12,162 bases of DNA from Methanofastidiosum sp. (lineage in GTDB: Archaea; Methanobacteriota_B; Thermococci; Methanofastidiosales; Methanofastidiosaceae): the NCBI GenBank assembly GCA_013329085.1, contig DUKX01000075.1, forward strand, positions 9,245 to 21,406, written 5' to 3'. The stretch's first letter is position 1, and the number at the start of each line of letters is the position of its first letter. A program made the position numbers and the translations under genes. Positions 6,372-12,162 of this stretch are shown here, in pieces. Under the pieces are notes generated by a model, which made no database searches, was not told the DNA's origin, and saw only the letters and a list, made by a program, of their open reading frames with translations.

Positions 6372-6374
6372 AAA

Positions 6375-6950
6375 TTATGAATCATTAACAAAATCCGTTT
6401 CTATTTTAGGGGTAGTCTTGTTGTTCCTGATTATGTTGGCCACCCAAGACTCCATGAAGCTGTGCAATCTATCATATAGTTGAGAGGCTATTTCAAAATC
6501 AAGTGCTATGATCTTTTCATAGTCTTCTCTTGCTCTCTCCTTAGATCCTCTCTCAAAAAATATATTACCCCTCTGGAAATAAGCATCCTTAAACTCCGGG
6601 TCAATCTCTATAGCCTTGGTAAAGTCATTGATTGCATCTTCATACTTGCTTTCTTTGACATAGGCCTGACCTCTGTGGTAGTGAGCTTCTGCAAAATCTT
6701 CCTTTAATTCAATTGCCTTTGAAAATTTAGAAATGGCCTTTGAATATTCTCCGCTATTGAACAATGAAATCCCTGATATAAAAAATTTCTGTGATGCCTT
6801 GTGGTGGTAATGAGAATCCTTTTTTGAAGACTCTTCTGAATATATACTGTCAATTTGTTCATTTTTTATTTTAAATCCGCATTTAAAACAGTAGTTAGAT
6901 CCTTCCGGGAGTTTAGACCCGCATTTGAAACAGTTAGAAATGTCCTCCAA
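6375..6950 (-). CDS. Zinc-ribbon and TPR repeat protein
   Basis: A 191-residue soluble protein. The N-terminus is a zinc ribbon (C7-x2-C10 and C21-x2-C24, CFKCGSKLPEGSNYCFKCGF). A polar linker with a histidine cluster (HYHH, 47-50) leads to three TPR repeats at about 53-86, 87-120 and 121-154, with typical signatures such as YSKAISKFSKAIELKEDFAEA. The last 35 residues are not repeat-like. TPRs are protein-protein docking platforms; no enzyme activity is expected and the partner is unknown. The start is TTG at 6948-6950 with GGGTG 5 nt upstream. It is transcribed alone, from the TATA box near 7000. Confidence 0.88.
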   Translation of the reverse strand: MEDISNCFKCGSKLPEGSNYCFKCGFKIKNEQIDSIYSEESSKKDSHYHHKASQKFFISGISLFNSGEYSKAISKFSKAIELKEDFAEAHYHRGQAYVKESKYEDAINDFTKAIEIDPEFKDAYFQRGNIFFERGSKERAREDYEKIIALDFEIASQLYDRLHSFMESWVANIIRNNKTTPKIETDFVNDS

Positions 6951-6993
6951 AATAACACCCCTAGTTATATGTGCGTTGGCATAATCTCAATGA

Positions 6994-7002
6994 GTATATA
7001 AG
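6994..7002 (-). promoter_or_regulatory. TATA box for the TPR gene
   Basis: CTTATATAC on the minus strand lies about 48 bp ahead of the TTG at 6950. It gives an expected start near 6971 and a leader of about 20 nt that contains the GGGTG SD. Confidence 0.55.
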
Positions 7003-7170
7003 TATTTTGTAGGAAAATATAAATATTTTACAAATGCACACTAAGAAATTATTAGCATATATGTTTGTATCGATTGAAGATAGTAAATTGTATTAATTAT
7101 ATAAAAAATACTGGGAATTATCTCAATAGAATGAATATTTGCTATAAAATCTATCAAGTAAAATCGACAA

Positions 7171-7180
7171 CTTTATAAAC
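7171..7180 (+). promoter_or_regulatory. TATA box for the CxxC-x17-CxxC gene
   Basis: CTTTATAAAC is a near-ideal archaeal TATA box. The start would fall near 7200, leaving a leader of about 40 nt. That leader holds a small hairpin, GGCCA-GTAAAA-TGGTC (about 7203-7218), just upstream of the AAAGGAG SD at 7228-7233. Confidence 0.65.
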
Positions 7181-7241
7181 TAATTATATATATTAAGTTT
7201 AGGGCCAGTAAAATGGTCAAATATATAAAGGAGTAATAAAA

Positions 7242-7406
7242 ATGTATGGCGAAAACCGAGGCGGCTACAACAGACCACCTCGTGAAATGCACAAAGTAAC
7301 ATGTGCAGCTTGTGGACAGGAAACCGAAGTACCATTTAAACCAGATGGCACAAGACCTGTTTACTGTAGGGATTGCTACCAAAAGAAGAATCCAAGAAGA
7401 TATTAA
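7242..7406 (+). CDS. Small CxxC-x17-CxxC zinc-binding protein
   Basis: A 54-residue protein with four cysteines, C21-x2-C24 and C42-x2-C45, separated by exactly 17 residues. The core reads VTCAACGQETEVPFKP and RPVYCRDCYQK, which fits the CxxC-x17-CxxC domain (TIGR04272 type) found in many archaea and some bacteria. It probably folds as a single zinc ribbon, with a Gly/Arg/Asn/Tyr-rich N-terminus (MYGENRGGYNRPPRE) like those of nucleic-acid-binding proteins. The function is unknown; RNA or DNA binding is an inference from charge. ATG is preceded by AAAGGAG with an 8-nt spacer and a strong TATA box, so expression may be high. It is monocistronic, followed by a 7-T run. Confidence 0.85.
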   Translation: MYGENRGGYNRPPREMHKVTCAACGQETEVPFKPDGTRPVYCRDCYQKKNPRRY

Positions 7407-7415
7407 GTAGTAGAG

Positions 7416-7422
7416 TTTTTTT
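7416..7422 (+). terminator. T-run terminator after the CxxC-x17-CxxC gene
   Basis: Seven consecutive T bases lie 10 bp after the stop, with a second T-rich tract near 7459-7468. Archaeal RNA polymerase stops at T-runs without needing a hairpin. Confidence 0.5.
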
Positions 7423-7527
7423 GTAAAAGGTTATTTCTAATAACTATAGGAAAAGTCCTTTTATTTTTTATATTTACAAATTCTTATTCTAGAGTTAAAT
7501 TAATAGTGGCTTTGTTCTGATTGAAAG

Positions 7528-7578
7528 CTTTTTAAACAGAATAATATTGTCTGAATCATAATCAAAAGACATATAAAT
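7528..7578 (+). promoter_or_regulatory. Two candidate promoters of the L39e ribosomal operon
   Basis: CTTTTTAAAC at 7528-7537 is preceded by purine-rich GAAAG and resembles a BRE-TATA pair. A second element, ATATAAAT at 7571-7578, would start transcription near 7600, just ahead of the GGAGG SD at 7613-7617. The distal one would give a leader of about 60 nt. Apart from these and the T-tracts, I see no gene in 7407-7623. Confidence 0.5.
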
Positions 7579-7623
7579 AGATATTTAAAAGCCTAATAAA
7601 CTCGCTATTATCGGAGGATTATC

Positions 7624-7779
7624 ATGTCTAGAAACAAAGGACTTGGAAAAAAGAAGAGACTAGGTAAGGCCTTAAATCAAAACAGAAGAGTCCCTGTTTG
7701 GGTATGGGCCAAAACTAAACTAAAAATTAGATCACACCCAAAAAGAAGAAATTGGCGAAGAACTTCTCTTAAGAAGTAG
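7624..7779 (+). CDS. rpl39e: 50S ribosomal protein L39e
   Basis: A 51-residue, very basic protein. The sequence reads [20 protein letters not shown] followed by [20 protein letters not shown] and [11 protein letters not shown], which is the complete L39e family pattern (basic N-terminus, [16 protein letters not shown]). L39e has no globular core and lines the ribosomal exit tunnel in archaea and eukaryotes. The ATG has a GGAGG site 6 nt upstream. It is the first gene of the L39e - L31e - aIF6 - L18a - prefoldin operon; its stop TAG overlaps the SD of L31e. Confidence 0.96.
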   Translation: MSRNKGLGKKKRLGKALNQNRRVPVWVWAKTKLKIRSHPKRRNWRRTSLKK

Positions 7780-7790
7780 AGGTGAGGATT

Positions 7791-8066
7791 TTGGATAATA
7801 ATGAAGAGAGAATGTATGTAGTACCCTTAAGGAAAGTAAAAGAAGCCCCAAGACAACAGAGGGCTGCGAGAGCAACAAGAGCCTTGAGAGAGTTTGTTGT
7901 AAAGCATTCAAAATGTGAGAATGTGAAGATTGATAAAGTCTTAAATGAAAAACTCTGGGAAAGAGGCATTGAGAGTTCTCCTTCAAAAATTAAGATTAAG
8001 ATAGTAAAGGGCGAAGAAGGAGAAGAAGAAAAGAGAGACGTCGTTACTGCTTATCTTGCGGAGTAA
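7791..8066 (+). CDS. rpl31e: 50S ribosomal protein L31e
   Basis: A 91-residue large-subunit protein located near the tunnel exit, where chaperones and SRP dock. Family pattern: ERMYVVPLRKVKEAPRQQRA, ATRALREFVVKHSKCENVKI, LNEKLWERGIESSPSKIKIK, then an acidic GEEGEEEKRD tail. The longest reading begins with GTG at 7782, but that triplet lies within the SD GAGGTGA (7779-7785). The in-frame TTG at 7791 lies 5 nt after the SD and gives MDNNEERMYVV, the usual length for the family, so I place the start there. Confidence 0.95.
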   Translation: MDNNEERMYVVPLRKVKEAPRQQRAARATRALREFVVKHSKCENVKIDKVLNEKLWERGIESSPSKIKIKIVKGEEGEEEKRDVVTAYLAE

Positions 8067-8071
8067 AGTTA

Positions 8072-8725
8072 ATGATAAGACAGTTGAAGATCAGCGGCAA
8101 TCCGTTTATTGGTATATTCAGTTTTACTAATAACAATATTACTATCGTAAGAGAAGATATTGGAACGCATGCCGAAACTCTAAAGGAAGCCCTTGGAACT
8201 GAATTAATATTAAGTACAATTGCAGCAACTGATCTAGCAGGCATTTATATTGCAGGTAACAATAACGGGATTATACTTCCTTATGTAATTGAGGACGAAG
8301 AGCTTCAATTGATAGAGGACATGGATATAAATAACTGCATCCTAAACACAAAGGAAACTGCTGTTGGAAACCTTATCCTTTCAAATGATAAAGGGGCGAT
8401 AATCAGTCCCATGTTGACAGATGAGCAGAAGCTGATTGAGGATGCACTCGGTGTTGAAACAACTGTAGCTTCAATAGGAAATCACAAATATGTGGGCAGT
8501 GTAGCTAGGACAAATAACACAGGTTGCCTTGTGCACAAAGAAGCTAAGGAAGAAGACATTTCTCTTATAAAAGACCTGTTAAAGGTCGACGTAAGAATGT
8601 CAACTCTAAACAGGGGAGTACCCTATATTGGGGCTTGTATAATTGTAAACGACAAAGGGGCAGTTGTTGGTGAATCAACAACAGGTATCGAATTAAGTTA
8701 TGTTGAAGATATAATGGGCGTATGA
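8072..8725 (+). CDS. eif6: Translation initiation factor aIF6
   Basis: A 217-residue homologue of eIF6, a factor that binds the large subunit and blocks premature joining with the small subunit; it is released late in biogenesis. The pentein repeats are visible as repeated GN/NNNG-type units: NPFIGIFSFTNNNI, IAGNNNGIILPYVIEDEEL, VGNLILSNDKGAIISPML, VGSVARTNNTGCLVH, IGACIIVNDKGAVVGESTT. Each ends in a G-hydrophobic turn followed by a helix containing a D/E-rich segment. Length matches the archaeal family. The gene starts 5 bp after the L31e stop, with a GGAG site overlapping that stop. Confidence 0.96.
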   Translation: MIRQLKISGNPFIGIFSFTNNNITIVREDIGTHAETLKEALGTELILSTIAATDLAGIYIAGNNNGIILPYVIEDEELQLIEDMDINNCILNTKETAVGNLILSNDKGAIISPMLTDEQKLIEDALGVETTVASIGNHKYVGSVARTNNTGCLVHKEAKEEDISLIKDLLKVDVRMSTLNRGVPYIGACIIVNDKGAVVGESTTGIELSYVEDIMGV

Positions 8726-8735
8726 GGTGGACCTT

Positions 8736-8927
8736 ATGATGAAAACCTATACAGTTGAAGGTATTATTAAATTAAAAAGTAGCACAAAACATTTTGTTAA
8801 AGAGTTTAATGGCATGAAGGAAGAAGATGTTTTAGAAGACATCTATGCCAAATATGGCTCAATTTACGGATGTAAAAGAAGAAACATCGAGATAAAGAGC
8901 ATAGAAGAAAAACAAGGGGACATGTAA
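8736..8927 (+). CDS. rpl18a: 50S ribosomal protein L18a (LX)
   Basis: A 63-residue archaeal version of L18a/L20a, much shorter than the eukaryotic protein, as usual. It reads MMKTYTVEGIIKLKSSTKHF, then KEFNGMKEEDVLEDIYAKYG and SIYGCKRRNIEIKSIE, matching the LX pattern. A GTG at 8727 is in frame but sits inside the SD (GAGGTGG, 8724-8730). The ATG at 8736 has a 5-nt spacer and starts the conserved region, so it is preferred. The SD overlaps the aIF6 stop codon, indicating translational coupling. Confidence 0.94.
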   Translation: MMKTYTVEGIIKLKSSTKHFVKEFNGMKEEDVLEDIYAKYGSIYGCKRRNIEIKSIEEKQGDM

Positions 8928-9347
8928 ATGGCAGGCGAGGAAGAAGCTATAAGGAAGCTTAGTTCAGAACTGAACTACCTAAATGAGCAGTCAAAAATAC
9001 TCTCAAATAACCTGTCGTTGCTATCTTCCCACAGAAACGAGCTTGCTCTTTCAAAGATAACACTTGAAGGCCTAAAGGGCACAAAGCAAGGAAATGAAAT
9101 CCTTATACCAATAGGCGCAGGGAACTTTGTAAAGGGAACAATAAGCGATGTTAATACTGTGATAACAACTCTGGCAAGAGATGTCACAATTGAAAAGAGC
9201 ATTGATGAGACTATTTCAAAGCTTGATGAGACGCTAAAGGAAGTTGAAAAAAACTTAGGCCAAAATGAGGCAACACTTCAGAACATCAGCGCTAGAATGA
9301 ATGAAATAGAGATGCAGGCCGAAGAAATCCTTCAGAAAAAACAATAA
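8928..9347 (+). CDS. pfdA: Prefoldin subunit alpha
   Basis: A 139-residue subunit of the hexameric prefoldin chaperone (two alpha and four beta), which captures unfolded chains and passes them to the thermosome. Two long coiled-coil helices (about 1-50 and 93-139) flank the beta-hairpin region ILIPIGAGNFVKGTISD, which contains the conserved alpha-subunit motif VPLGAGxFVKG in variant form. The ATG follows the L18a stop directly (TAA-ATG), with GGGG 8-11 nt upstream. It is the last gene of the ribosomal operon. In many archaea ftsY follows; here the next gene is convergent, so the operon ends at pfdA. Confidence 0.95.
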   Translation: MAGEEEAIRKLSSELNYLNEQSKILSNNLSLLSSHRNELALSKITLEGLKGTKQGNEILIPIGAGNFVKGTISDVNTVITTLARDVTIEKSIDETISKLDETLKEVEKNLGQNEATLQNISARMNEIEMQAEEILQKKQ

Positions 9348-9383
9348 TATTTTTATAAATAATTCTTTTCTAAATTTTAATAA

Positions 9384-9405
9384 AAAATAATTAAAAAATT
9401 ATTTT
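9384..9405. terminator. Bidirectional AT-rich inverted repeat between pfdA and the DHS gene
   Basis: AAAATAATT (9384-9392) and AATTATTTT (9397-9405) form a perfect 9-bp inverted repeat with a 4-base loop and A/T runs on both sides. It lies between convergent genes and overlaps the last codons of the deoxyhypusine synthase gene. A role in terminating both transcripts is an inference. Confidence 0.5.
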
Positions 9406-10421
9406 AGAAGATCGTTGTATCTGTTTTCCTTTCTCTTCTTCCATCCGCCTTTGTGGTAAGCGTAGCTTACAATTAAGGGCATGGCAACTGTAGCTTCTGC
9501 ATAGACCATCTGTTCGCTGCCACTCTCAACTTTCCCCCAAGAGTGAGCTTCTTTTAGAGTAGAGCCCGATAGTGCACCGTCCCTCTCATCAGCTACTGTT
9601 ATCTGGACGGCATATTTATGCATGTTGACTTCCTTTCCAAGGACATCTGCAGCAACAGGAACATCCTGAGCAAAGTTTTTTGGAACTCCTCCGCCTATCA
9701 TGAAAAGGCCAGTGTCTTTAGAAGCGATCTTAATCTTTGTAAGTTCTAGGAAATCCTTTGCGCTGTCAATTGAAACTTTTGGTTTATTGCCCCTCTCGTT
9801 CTGGTGGTACACAAGCCCAAATCCAGCACTGCAATCTGAAAATGCCGGGACGAATATAGGAACTCCCTTCTTGTATGCCTCAAGCACTACGGAGTCATTT
9901 ACTTTGGCTTCATGCTCATAAAGATACTTTCCCATTGCAACTATGAACTCCCTGGAGGAGTATGGCCTTGGCTCAAGAGTATCAGCTATTTCAGCGATTG
10001 TCATATCGCAGACCCTTAACTCATCTTCATCGATATAAGTATCATAAATCCTATCAATCTCATGCTGCCTGAGCATTTCATCGTCAATGAAAGGTGTCCC
10101 CTGGTAGTGCTTAAACCCTAAAGCCTCAAAGAACTCCTGGTCAACGATTATAGCACCTGTTGATACAATTGCATCGACCATGTTGTGCTTTACCATGTCA
10201 TAAACAACTTTTTTTAGCCCTGCGCTGAAAATGGACCCGGCAAGACACAATATGACTGAGCAGTCCTTATCTTCTGTCATCTTCTCAAATATGTGTGAGG
10301 CTCTTGCAAGATTTTTAGCCTGGAAGGCCATCTTTGAAAAAGCGTCAATCATTTCTGTGGAATCAAAACTTTTTATATCGATATGTTCTATTTCCTTACT
10401 CAATAATTCTTCTTTCTTCAT
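9399..10421 (-). CDS. dys: Deoxyhypusine synthase
   Basis: A 340-residue enzyme that transfers the 4-aminobutyl group of spermidine to a lysine of aIF5A, using NAD. Numbered from the ATG at 10421, the NAD-binding and catalytic regions are present: AGSIFSAGLKK (61-71), STGAIIVDQEFFEALG (87-102), GGGVPKNF (244-251), AVQITVADERDGALSGST (271-288) and HSWGK, whose lysine K297 corresponds to the catalytic SWGK lysine of the human enzyme. An upstream in-frame ATG at 10460 adds 13 residues without homology and lies within the promoter. The ATG at 10421 is about 25-28 bp from a TATA box, fitting a leaderless start. It diverges from the MTA phosphorylase gene. Some archaeal relatives may use other polyamines, so spermidine is the family default, not proven. 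Confidence 0.92.
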   Translation of the reverse strand: MKKEELLSKEIEHIDIKSFDSTEMIDAFSKMAFQAKNLARASHIFEKMTEDKDCSVILCLAGSIFSAGLKKVVYDMVKHNMVDAIVSTGAIIVDQEFFEALGFKHYQGTPFIDDEMLRQHEIDRIYDTYIDEDELRVCDMTIAEIADTLEPRPYSSREFIVAMGKYLYEHEAKVNDSVVLEAYKKGVPIFVPAFSDCSAGFGLVYHQNERGNKPKVSIDSAKDFLELTKIKIASKDTGLFMIGGGVPKNFAQDVPVAADVLGKEVNMHKYAVQITVADERDGALSGSTLKEAHSWGKVESGSEQMVYAEATVAMPLIVSYAYHKGGWKKRKENRYNDLLK

Positions 10422-10442
10422 AGAGCAAAAGATTATATTAAA

Positions 10443-10453
10443 CCTTAAATATT
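10443..10453 (-). promoter_or_regulatory. TATA box for the deoxyhypusine synthase gene
   Basis: AATATTTAAGG on the minus strand lies about 27 bp ahead of the ATG at 10421, so the message is probably leaderless. It overlaps the alternative upstream start and argues against it. Confidence 0.5.
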
Positions 10454-10469
10454 TTTCCATATAAGAAAT

Positions 10470-10479
10470 TTTATATAAT
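10470..10479 (+). promoter_or_regulatory. TATA box for the MTA phosphorylase-APRT operon
   Basis: TTTATATAAT, preceded by AAGAAA, lies about 31 bp ahead of the ATG at 10506. The start would fall near 10500, giving a leader of only a few bases. No SD is present. Confidence 0.6.
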
Positions 10480-10505
10480 TAACAAATATCTGAATTTGTG
10501 ATACT

Positions 10506-11243
10506 ATGACAAAGATAGGCATTATAGGCGGAAGTGGTCTAGACGACCCAAAACTTTTGAAAGATTACGAAGAGGTAGCCATGACGACAAAGTATGGGAA
10601 CCCTTCAAGCACTTTTATGACAGGAACAATAAAAGATAGAGATGTAGTAATTCTAGCAAGGCATGGAAGGGACCATTCAATTTACCCCTCTGGTGTCAAT
10701 AACAGGGCAAATGTATTGGCATTAAAAAATATTGGTTGCACCCACATACTAGCAACGACAGCTGTTGGATCCTTAAGAGAGGAGATACACCCAGGACACC
10801 TTGTTTTTCCTGATCAAGTAATTGACTTCACAAAAAAGAGAGAGTATACTTTTTTTCATGAAGAAAAGGTAATACACACGCCAATGGCCGACCCTTTTTC
10901 TGAGAATTTGAGAAATCTATTAATCGATAGTGCAAAAAGACTTGAGTTAAGATATCATTCCAGAGGAACTGTTGTAACAATTGAAGGGCCAAGATTTTCA
11001 ACTAGGGCAGAGTCCCATATGTTTAGGATGCTAGGTGCAGATGTAATTAACATGTCGACAGTGCCTGAAGTATTCCTTGCAAGAGAACTTGAGATGGAAT
11101 ATGCGACTGTGGCAATGTCAACAGACTATGACTGCTGGAAGGAAAATGAAGAGCCAGTAACTTTTGAGATGATACTTGAAATATATAAGAAAAATTCTGA
11201 AAATGTAAAGAAACTTATAGTTGAAACTATTCCAAAAATATAG
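10506..11243 (+). CDS. mtnP: S-methyl-5'-thioadenosine phosphorylase
   Basis: A 245-residue trimer-type (PNP/MTAP) phosphorylase that splits methylthioadenosine with phosphate into adenine and methylthioribose-1-phosphate. Motifs: phosphate loop GIIGGSGL (5-12), ARHGRDHSIYPSGVNNRAN (51-69), EGPRFSTRAES (160-170), NMSTVPE (182-188) and TDYDCW (206-211). The aspartates of TDYDCW recognise a 6-amino purine in MTAP and differ in inosine/guanosine enzymes, so adenine-type substrates are favoured; some archaeal relatives prefer methylthioinosine, which the motif argues against but does not exclude. The start is the only reasonable one, near-leaderless. It is followed after 11 bp by APRT, which would use the adenine released. 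Confidence 0.9.
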   Translation: MTKIGIIGGSGLDDPKLLKDYEEVAMTTKYGNPSSTFMTGTIKDRDVVILARHGRDHSIYPSGVNNRANVLALKNIGCTHILATTAVGSLREEIHPGHLVFPDQVIDFTKKREYTFFHEEKVIHTPMADPFSENLRNLLIDSAKRLELRYHSRGTVVTIEGPRFSTRAESHMFRMLGADVINMSTVPEVFLARELEMEYATVAMSTDYDCWKENEEPVTFEMILEIYKKNSENVKKLIVETIPKI

Positions 11244-11245
11244 AA

Positions 11246-11250
11246 GGTGA
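11246..11250 (+). promoter_or_regulatory. Shine-Dalgarno site that argues for an ACG start of APRT
   Basis: GGTGA follows the upstream stop codon. The codon 4 nt later, at the spacing used by prsW and the nitroreductase gene, is ACG (11255-11257), in frame with APRT. The first standard start, GTG at 11288, has no separate SD. Confidence 0.6.
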
Positions 11251-11254
11251 TTAT

Positions 11255-11791
11255 ACGGATAAGAGAGTAGATAGCATAAGAAGCAAGGTGAGGACAATAC
11301 CAGATTTCCCAAAGCACGGTGTGATGTTTAGGGACATTACAACCCTACTAAAAGATAAAGAAGGATTAAAAGATACTGTAGATATAATTTATGAGAAGTA
11401 CAAAGGCAAAAAGATTGACCTTGTAGCAGGTGTTGAAGCAAGAGGATTTATCCTAGGGGGAGCCCTTGCCTATAAGCTTGGCGCAGGCTTTGTCTTAATC
11501 AGAAAGAAGGGTAAATTACCCCACAAGACTGAAAATTATGAGTATGAGCTTGAATATGGAAAAGATTCCATTGAAGTGCACCTTGATGCCATAATGAAAG
11601 GGGATAATGTACTTTTAGTTGATGACCTGATAGCAACAGGCGGGACAGCATTGGCCGCTTGTAAACTCATAGAAAAGCTTGGGGGAAATGTTGTCGAGAC
11701 AGCCTTTATAGTAGGCCTTCCTGAGCTAGGCGGGATGAGAAGGCTTGATGACTATGGCGTTTTCACTATCGTAGACTTTGAAGGCGAATAA
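11255..11791 (+). CDS. apt: Adenine phosphoribosyltransferase, probable ACG start
   Basis: APRT joins adenine and PRPP to make AMP. The core has the bacterial-type APRT pattern: VRTIPDFPKHGVMFRDITTL at the N-terminus, VAGVEARGFILGGALAYKLG, the flexible loop RKKGKLPHKT, YELEYGKDSIEVH and the PRPP loop VLLVDDLIATGGTA, ending in GLPELGG and DFEGE. The first standard start, GTG at 11288, would give 167 residues beginning at VRTIPDF and lacks the short helix that usually precedes this motif. The frame is open upstream, and reading from ACG at 11255 adds DKRVDSIRSK, which looks like that helix (family pattern 'LKxxIRxIPDFP') and gives 178 residues. The boundary is therefore inferred. It forms an operon with the MTA phosphorylase gene. 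Confidence 0.9.
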   Translation, partial: TDKRVDSIRSKVRTIPDFPKHGVMFRDITTLLKDKEGLKDTVDIIYEKYKGKKIDLVAGVEARGFILGGALAYKLGAGFVLIRKKGKLPHKTENYEYELEYGKDSIEVHLDAIMKGDNVLLVDDLIATGGTALAACKLIEKLGGNVVETAFIVGLPELGGMRRLDDYGVFTIVDFEGE

Positions 11792-11796
11792 AAAAA

Positions 11797-11816
11797 TTAA
11801 TATTTTATTTTATTAA
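11797..11816. terminator. AT-rich inverted repeat between APRT and UPRT
   Basis: TTAATA (11797-11802) and TATTAA (11811-11816) form a short inverted repeat within a 44-bp A/T-rich gap between the convergent genes. T-runs occur on both strands (for example 11841-11846 on the +), so both transcripts could end here. Confidence 0.4.
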
Positions 11817-11835
11817 ATAAGAAAGAAAAATATAA

Positions 11836-12162
11836 TTATTTTTTAATTGGCTCTCCGAAACATCTGTCCCCTGCATCTCCAAGCCCAGGAACTATGTAGT
11901 TCTTTTCATTGAGTTTTTCATCAATTACTGCTGTGACGACTTCTACATCCTTGTGCTTTGCAAGTATTTCTCTGATACCTTCAGGTGCGCTTATCACAGC
12001 CACAACGATGATCCTCTTGAAATCCCCTCTGCTCTTTACCTCATCGATTATCCTTGATATTGTGTGGCCTGTTGCAAGCATTGGATCCCCAATCATTATT
12101 ATGTCATCTTTAGTTGTCTTTGGCACTTTTACGTATTCGACTGATATCCTGGATTCTGGTGC
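11836..12162 (-). CDS. upp: Uracil phosphoribosyltransferase, C-terminal part
   Basis: UPRT converts uracil and PRPP to UMP. The frame is open to the window edge, so the N-terminus lies outside; 108 residues are visible. Reading in from the edge: APESRISVEYVKVPKTTKDD, then the PRPP-binding MIGDPMLATGHT and, near the C-terminus, YIVPGLGDAGDRCFGEP, the uracil-recognition segment of UPRT. Everything expected of the C-terminal half is intact. An apparent GTG start at 12124-12126 is an internal valine, because homology continues upstream of it. It is convergent with APRT and so not in the same operon, though both are base-salvage genes. Confidence 0.93.
   Translation of the reverse strand, partial: APESRISVEYVKVPKTTKDDIIMIGDPMLATGHTISRIIDEVKSRGDFKRIIVVAVISAPEGIREILAKHKDVEVVTAVIDEKLNEKNYIVPGLGDAGDRCFGEPIKK

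Noticed and set aside
7173..7382. 69-residue open frame on the minus strand
   Set aside because: It is antisense to the CxxC-x17-CxxC gene, which has a promoter, SD and family motif; the minus-strand protein has no recognisable features.
9399..10460. Longer deoxyhypusine synthase from the ATG at 10460
   Set aside because: The extra 13 residues are not family-like and cover the TATA element that serves the ATG at 10421.
11836..12126. UPRT beginning at the GTG at 12126
   Set aside because: Homology to the family continues upstream to the window edge (RISVEYVKVP), so this GTG is an internal valine.
1..12162. CRISPR arrays, insertion sequences, integrase or phage genes
   Set aside because: No regularly spaced direct repeats, transposase or integrase motifs, or target duplications were seen; the gene content is typical of a core archaeal chromosome.

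Overview
The window comes from an AT-rich archaeon, almost certainly a euryarchaeote. Evidence seen directly: archaeal/eukaryotic-type translation genes (S19e, L39e, L31e, L18a/LX, aIF6, prefoldin alpha, deoxyhypusine synthase, PDCD5), TATA boxes about 25 bp upstream of several genes, a mix of leaderless starts and GGTGA-type Shine-Dalgarno sites, and many TTG starts. A methanogen-related lineage such as Methanofastidiosales would fit, but that is a guess; the sequence contains no lineage marker that settles it.

Layout. 1-961 (+): the tail of a DUF4389-like membrane protein, then a PrsW-type intramembrane protease with a C-terminal zinc ribbon. About 1000-1210: a GC-rich, strongly structured island (about 49% GC, next to flanks near 10%), most likely an undescribed small RNA. 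1251-3281 (-): an unknown small helical protein, then the operon S19e - PDCD5 - PP-loop ATPase. 3354-6371 (+): a CLC chloride channel/transporter with CBS domains, an SdpI-like membrane protein and a nitroreductase. 6375-6950 (-): a zinc-ribbon TPR protein. 7242-7406 (+): a 54-residue CxxC-x17-CxxC protein. 7624-9347 (+): the conserved operon L39e - L31e - aIF6 - L18a - prefoldin alpha. 9399-10421 (-): deoxyhypusine synthase. 10506-11791 (+): MTA phosphorylase and adenine phosphoribosyltransferase. 11836-12162 (-): uracil phosphoribosyltransferase, cut by the window end.

How the genes fit together. Two blocks serve ribosome assembly and nascent-chain folding. The right-hand block joins polyamine and purine metabolism. 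Spermidine is consumed by deoxyhypusine synthase, methylthioadenosine from polyamine synthesis is split by the phosphorylase, and the adenine freed is returned to AMP by APRT; UPRT does the same for uracil.

Most notable points: the unexplained structured RNA candidate; two genes (S19e and APRT) whose SD spacing and N-terminal homology point to non-standard start codons (ATT and ACG); SD-embedded GTG triplets that would mislead start calling in three genes; and a single palindromic TATA element that could serve two divergent operons.
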